In this document: piece after piece, positions 62,781-64,000 of the stretch
Numbering within the stretch: the first letter of the stretch is position 1
How the letters are laid out: each line of letters begins with the position of its first letter
From: Mimachlamys varia
Taxonomy: Eukaryota; Mollusca; Bivalvia; Pectinida; Pectinidae
NCBI GenBank assembly: GCA_947623455.1
Contig: OX392536.1
Span: 31,377,465-31,441,464, forward strand
Direction of reading: 5' to 3'
DNA length: 64,000 nucleotides
Program-made: the position numbers and the translations under genes
Notes under the pieces: generated by a model
Told to the model about the DNA's origin: nothing
Database searches by the model: none
Seen by the model: the letters and a program-made list of their open reading frames with translations, nothing else

Positions 62781-63718
62781 GCAATTATCTGAAATCAGTT
62801 TACGCCATCACTTAGTTCCATTCGTTATTCGAAAAAGCTACTTATGTCTTTAGTCTCTTTTTCGATTTAAACTCCTTAAAATTCAAAAGTCACAAATCCA
62901 TTGTGTCATCTATAATATTCTCTTTCTAAAATGTGTCATATTTACATCACTCAGCTGAAACATGTTATGAATGCCATAAGACATTGTATTTAAACGGTAC
63001 TTACTGGTCACGAGACACGGCATTCTAATCAACTCTGATCTTCAATGTACGTCTATGATCAAAGGTCCATGTAATGAAATGAGAATCACGGCAAATTGCA
63101 ATACTTGTATGCGTGTTGAAAGCTACTGGCGATCCCTGGGGATAATTGTTAGAGAGTTTTCAGATATAAAGCTTACACGAAAAATTATTACATAAACAAA
63201 ACAGCACTGCTCTTTCAAATAAAAAAATAGACAATTTTGTATTCCAAAATCAAAGAACATGTACCTTGAAATCATTTGTTCTATATATATCTATATATTA
63301 TTATATTCTCATAACAATTACTAAGTGGTGTTTCATAACGTGATGCGTTTCGTTTAACACAGTTTGTTAGAGGATATCTGCAAAACAAATTGATAAAGTT
63401 TGATATGTTAAAATCAATCATATTTCCATTATAAATACCATATGACGTTAATGATTAATTTTGTACTGTGTTATTTCATATTTCGGTTTAATTCCAACTT
63501 CTTGGTTCTCCACTGTCAAGTAAAAATCACAAATTCTGTAAGTCTAACATTTAGTTCGGTTTCTTTTTCAAACATGCCTGCGCTAGGTAAGCCCTACTAA
63601 TAAGAATTACAGTTATAAATGATTGTTTATCATTTCTATCACAATAATGCTATTATCAAAAGTTTATAAAAAGGAGATTATCAATCCCCTGCCGGTGTTA
63701 CCGAAGTAGACTATAATG

Positions 63719-63757
63719 TCTGTTTCCGTCTGTCTGTCTGCCTGTCTATCTGTCCGG
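63719..63757. repeat. CTGT microsatellite, imperfect
   Basis: TCTGTCTGTCTGCCTGTCTA is a run of about eight tetranucleotide units. Confidence 0.85.
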
Positions 63758-63864
63758 GTGTTGGTTTCAAGACGATAACTTATCAGGTTATATAGAATGG
63801 GAATGAGTTTTGAGTCAAAAGGTCACAATATTTTCATTTCATGTTCAGCCTCATAAATAAGGAA

Positions 63865-64000
63865 ATACATTGATAAAATACCGAAGCGTTAACAAAATCA
63901 TAATCCGAACTCAAGATCGATTTAACCCGGAGCAAAATATGAGCAAAGGAAAGTACAAGAGAATAAGATCAAGTGTCCCGGAAGAGTGAGCGTCTTCTGC
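63865..64000 (-). mobile_element. RT retroelement 3' tail, minus strand, cut by window end
   Basis: The plus strand reads ACCGAAGCGTTAACAAAATC, ATAATCCGAACTCAAGATCG, GAGCAAAATATGAGCAAAGG, AAGTACAAGAGAATAAGATC, GTGTCCCGGAAGAGTGAGCG and TCTTCTGC at the window edge. It is one of the best preserved tails and probably continues beyond 64000. Confidence 0.8.

Overview
This is a stretch of animal nuclear DNA with no confidently identifiable host gene. It is AT-rich, has no long open frames (longest about 150 codons, close to chance for 64 kb), lacks bacterial operon structure, and is full of short decayed mobile elements. The frequent ACATGTA-type words, abundant small MITE-like elements, a reverse transcriptase remnant, and a hammerhead-bearing repeat fit a marine invertebrate, most likely a mollusc such as a bivalve. 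That assignment is an inference from style; no diagnostic gene is present. The window could be intergenic or a large intron.

Layout. 1-530 is the right-hand part of a terminal-inverted-repeat (TIR) transposon whose complete copy lies at 46974-47867. 4784-5126 is a TTAA-flanked MITE, 5523-5784 a near-perfect fold-back. At 6484-7135 is the first recognisable piece of a reverse transcriptase (RT) element. From 18 kb onward at least a dozen 5'-truncated or fragmentary copies of the same element's 3' end are scattered on both strands (about 18.6, 19.1, 20.9, 23.0, 25.6, 32.9, 34.6, 42.8, 54.2, 62.5 and 63.9 kb). The best RT remnant is at 34638-35240, with a YIDD catalytic box. 37122-37298 is another fold-back.

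The densest part is 45.86-48.44 kb. A repeat carrying a hammerhead ribozyme motif (plus strand, 45862-46047) and a second decayed copy of it in opposite orientation (48246-48437) flank a promoter-like CRE/TATA segment, a TIR element (46767-46925) and the 894-bp TIR transposon (46974-47867).

The most interesting points are: (1) the hammerhead ribozyme, whose two copies carry different defects; (2) a 31-nt block inside the TIR transposon that is completely different between two copies otherwise 98.8% identical, with length exactly preserved; (3) the RT family, whose 3' noncoding tail recurs far more often than its coding part; (4) several long fold-back structures. The rest of the window is low-information AT-rich sequence in which I see nothing supportable.
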